23,453 bases of DNA from CAYZJV01 sp964478945 (GTDB taxonomy: Bacteria; Spirochaetota; Spirochaetia; Sphaerochaetales; Sphaerochaetaceae). A program made the position numbers and the translations under genes. Within the stretch, counting starts at the first letter, position 1; every line of letters begins with the position of its first letter. Positions 21,689-23,453 of this stretch are shown piece after piece. Below the pieces are notes generated by a model that was not told where the DNA came from, searched no databases, and saw nothing but the letters and a program-made list of their open reading frames with translations. The DNA lies in the NCBI GenBank assembly GCA_964478945.1, contig CAYZJV010000044.1, forward strand, positions 1 to 23,453, read 5' to 3'.

Positions 21689-22621
21689 ATGGAACTGTTG
21701 ATAGTAATCACCACATTCGGTGCAGCGGCGATACGCATGGCCATACCTTTGGCACTTGCCGGATTGGGTGAAAGCATCTCGGAAAAGAGTGGTCTGCTGA
21801 ATATCGGGGTGGAGGCGATCATGCTCTGTGGTGCCTTCTTCAGTTTCATCACTCTCTTTTTCACCGGAAGCTTCTTTCTTGGAATTCTTGCCGGTATTCT
21901 GGGAGGAGTATCGATGAGCATGATCCATGCGCTGCTTTCCATCCGCTACAAGGCGAACCAAACCATCGTTGGGCTCGCTTTGAACTTCTTCGCCCTTGGT
22001 CTCACCAGTTTCCTATTTTTGATGGGATTCGGACAAACCACCACTCTGCCCTCAACACCGGTGATGCCGAATCTTCCGATTCCCTTGTTGTCGAAGCTAC
22101 CACTACTTGGTGGAATATTGTTCTCTCAAAACCTATTTGTGTACCTATTGCTTATCTTCATGGTACTCACCCATATTTGGTTCTATAAGACAGATTTCGG
22201 CATCTCGTTGCATGCGGTGGGAGAACATCCGATAGCCGCCGATACGGCGGGAATACGCGTGCATTCCGTCCGCTACTTCGCAGCATTGTGCAATGGAGCC
22301 CTTGGCGGTCTGGGAGGGGCTTATCTCACAATCGTGAAACTCGGGTTTTTCCAGGAAAACCTCACCGAGGGGAAAGGATACATCGCCTTGGTCACCGTGA
22401 TTCTCGGAAAGAGACGACCATTCGGTGTCTTGGGCGCTGCGTTGATCATTGGAGGAGCCGAAGCCTTGCAGATCCGTCTGCAGACGATGGGTACCGGAAT
22501 ACCATCACAATTGTTCTCCATGTTCCCTTATCTCATGACCATCATGGCACTGTTGTTGACCATCGGATCGGCCGATGCCCCATCTGCTCTTGGAATTCCC
22601 TATGATCGTGACGAACGTTGA
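21689..22621 (+). CDS. Nucleoside-type ABC transporter permease 2 (BPD_transp_2)
   Basis: This 310-residue integral membrane protein starts two bases after the first permease stop; upstream GGAAGAGGGAG can serve as ribosome site. LAGLGESISEKSGLLNIGVEAIML near residues 23-46 is the conserved motif of the shorter NupQ-like/YufQ-like permease. SLHAVGEHPIAADTAGIRVHSVR near 173-195 is the coupling loop to the ATPase. The size difference between the two permeases is usual for BMP-linked importers. It completes a full transporter: binding protein, ATPase, permease 1, permease 2. No terminator is visible in the 44 bases before the MerR-type gene, which has its own promoter. Confidence 0.92.
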   Translation: MELLIVITTFGAAAIRMAIPLALAGLGESISEKSGLLNIGVEAIMLCGAFFSFITLFFTGSFFLGILAGILGGVSMSMIHALLSIRYKANQTIVGLALNFFALGLTSFLFLMGFGQTTTLPSTPVMPNLPIPLLSKLPLLGGILFSQNLFVYLLLIFMVLTHIWFYKTDFGISLHAVGEHPIAADTAGIRVHSVRYFAALCNGALGGLGGAYLTIVKLGFFQENLTEGKGYIALVTVILGKRRPFGVLGAALIIGGAEALQIRLQTMGTGIPSQLFSMFPYLMTIMALLLTIGSADAPSALGIPYDRDER

Positions 22622-22628
22622 AATGGAA

Positions 22629-22658
22629 TTGACACCCATTCCATACGATCGCTATGCT
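22629..22658 (+). promoter_or_regulatory. Promoter of the MerR-family gene
   Basis: A perfect TTGACA (22629-22634) is followed after 18 bases by TATGCT (22653-22658). The start point would fall about 22664-22666, at or next to the ATG at 22666. The spacer is slightly long, as is common where MerR-type proteins act, but I see no clear dyad in it. Confidence 0.65.
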
Positions 22659-22665
22659 TGTGGGC

Positions 22666-23427
22666 ATGAAAGAGATCTTCTCGATCGGAGAATTCGGTAC
22701 ACTCTTCAATATCGATGTGCAGACGCTACGGTACTACGATTCGATCGATCTGATGATTCCCGCATTGCGGGATTCAACCACCGGATACCGCTCATACCGC
22801 TTCGACCAAGTGTACCAGTTCGCACAGATACGCTATCTTCGACAACTCGGATGTTCACTCGAACAGATCCGCGACTACCTCAATTCACGTGATGTCTCCA
22901 CATCGATGCAAGCTTTGCGGGAGCAATCCGAACAGCTTCGTAGACAATGGGAACATCTTATCCAAGTGGATTCCGTCATCCAGAGGAAGTTGGGATTCGT
23001 GGAACAGGCGTTGGCACACCTCGATCCATCCTTCATGGGTGTACGTTCATTTCCTGAACGCTATTACATTCCGATTGGGAAGGAGGAGTCCCTCTACGCA
23101 TCGGAAGAGTTCTACTTCTACCCCACGTTGGTATTCTACAGGGAGGAAGGAAAGGAATTCGGCAGCTATCTCCACGATTGGACAAAGAGGGATCTCTCGA
23201 CCCGTGCCGAAACTGTGGACACCATCGCGGCTGGAGAGTATTTCTGCGGGTACCATACCGGTCCCTACGAGCGGATACATGAAACATTCGCAAGAATGAG
23301 ACGGAATGCCGATGATTGTATCTTGGGACCGGTACCCGTCAACTTCAACATCATAGACCAGTTTGTGGAGAAGGATAGCTGCAAATACGTGACGGAGGTG
23401 CAAATTCCCGTCTTGGGACGAAGATAA
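22666..23427 (+). CDS. MerR-family regulator with GyrI-like ligand-binding domain
   Basis: This 253-residue transcription factor has a MerR winged helix at residues 4-75 (FSIGEFGTLFNIDVQTLRYYDSIDL, then GYRSYRFDQVYQF). A long coiled coil follows at about 78-110 (LREQSEQLRRQWEHL). Residues 118-250 form an effector domain like BmrR/GyrI (ERYYIPIG, AAGEYFCGYHTGPYERI). BmrR-type members sense lipophilic or cationic compounds and activate efflux genes; no efflux gene is in view here. I chose ATG 22666, which matches the family's N-terminus. An ATG four codons upstream lies inside the -10 box. No Shine-Dalgarno sequence is present, in line with a leaderless message. The gene follows the ABC permease by 44 bases but is separately promoted, and the last 26 bases of the window hold nothing I recognise. 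Confidence 0.88.
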   Translation: MKEIFSIGEFGTLFNIDVQTLRYYDSIDLMIPALRDSTTGYRSYRFDQVYQFAQIRYLRQLGCSLEQIRDYLNSRDVSTSMQALREQSEQLRRQWEHLIQVDSVIQRKLGFVEQALAHLDPSFMGVRSFPERYYIPIGKEESLYASEEFYFYPTLVFYREEGKEFGSYLHDWTKRDLSTRAETVDTIAAGEYFCGYHTGPYERIHETFARMRRNADDCILGPVPVNFNIIDQFVEKDSCKYVTEVQIPVLGRR

Positions 23428-23453
23428 GGAATTTTCCCAACAAGTAATCGTAC

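Noticed and set aside
1..23453. Insertion sequences, prophage, CRISPR, toxin-antitoxin or defence genes
   Set aside because: No transposase, integrase, spaced direct-repeat array or recognisable defence protein was seen on either strand, despite the GC-rich island. The tRNA has no adjacent integrase or repeated 3' end.

Overview
The window is ordinary bacterial chromosome: densely packed genes, Shine-Dalgarno starts, one tRNA, and no insertion sequence, phage gene or CRISPR array that I can see. The two periplasmic binding proteins start their mature parts with GATESS- and GGAAETT-like segments, and BMP, tripartite tricarboxylate (TTT) and DAACS transporters occur together. This suggests a Spirochaetota host, possibly near Sphaerochaeta. 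That is an inference from style, not a proven assignment.

Region 1 (1-7034) is a mixed housekeeping block with an aspartate/glutamate flavour. It holds the start of an aspartate-semialdehyde dehydrogenase gene (minus strand, cut by the window edge) and tRNA-Ala(GGC) with its own promoter and terminator. A minus-strand operon follows: aspartate racemase, HAD hydrolase, MFS permease. Then come a small PH-domain protein, a GltP-type acidic amino acid symporter (minus) and a divergent PLP aminotransferase (plus). The racemase and PH-protein promoters appear to share one -35 box on opposite strands. Region 2 (7035-9014) is a membrane-anchored GGDEF-EAL protein. Its phosphodiesterase site looks intact, but its GGDEF domain lacks key residues outside the signature motif.

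Region 3 (8989-22621) is the main object: a large divergent catabolic locus around a GntR/FCD regulator. Leftwards from the regulator run two DapA-superfamily lyases in a markedly GC-rich patch, a complete TTT transporter (tctC-tctB-tctA), a short-chain dehydrogenase, and a third lyase that closely resembles N-acetylneuraminate lyase. Rightwards run an amidohydrolase resembling 8-oxoguanine deaminase and a complete BMP-type nucleoside/purine ABC transporter (binding protein, double ATPase, two permeases). Three operator-like palindromes sharing AAATTGTCYG sit in the intergenic regions on both sides of the regulator gene, two of them on predicted promoters. The simplest reading is one regulon that imports two kinds of compound and processes them with three aldolase/lyases, a dehydrogenase and a deaminase. 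I cannot name the overall substrate, and I know of no described pathway with this gene set.

Region 4 (22622-23453) is a MerR-family regulator with a GyrI-like ligand domain. It has its own strong promoter so close to the start codon that the mRNA may be leaderless.
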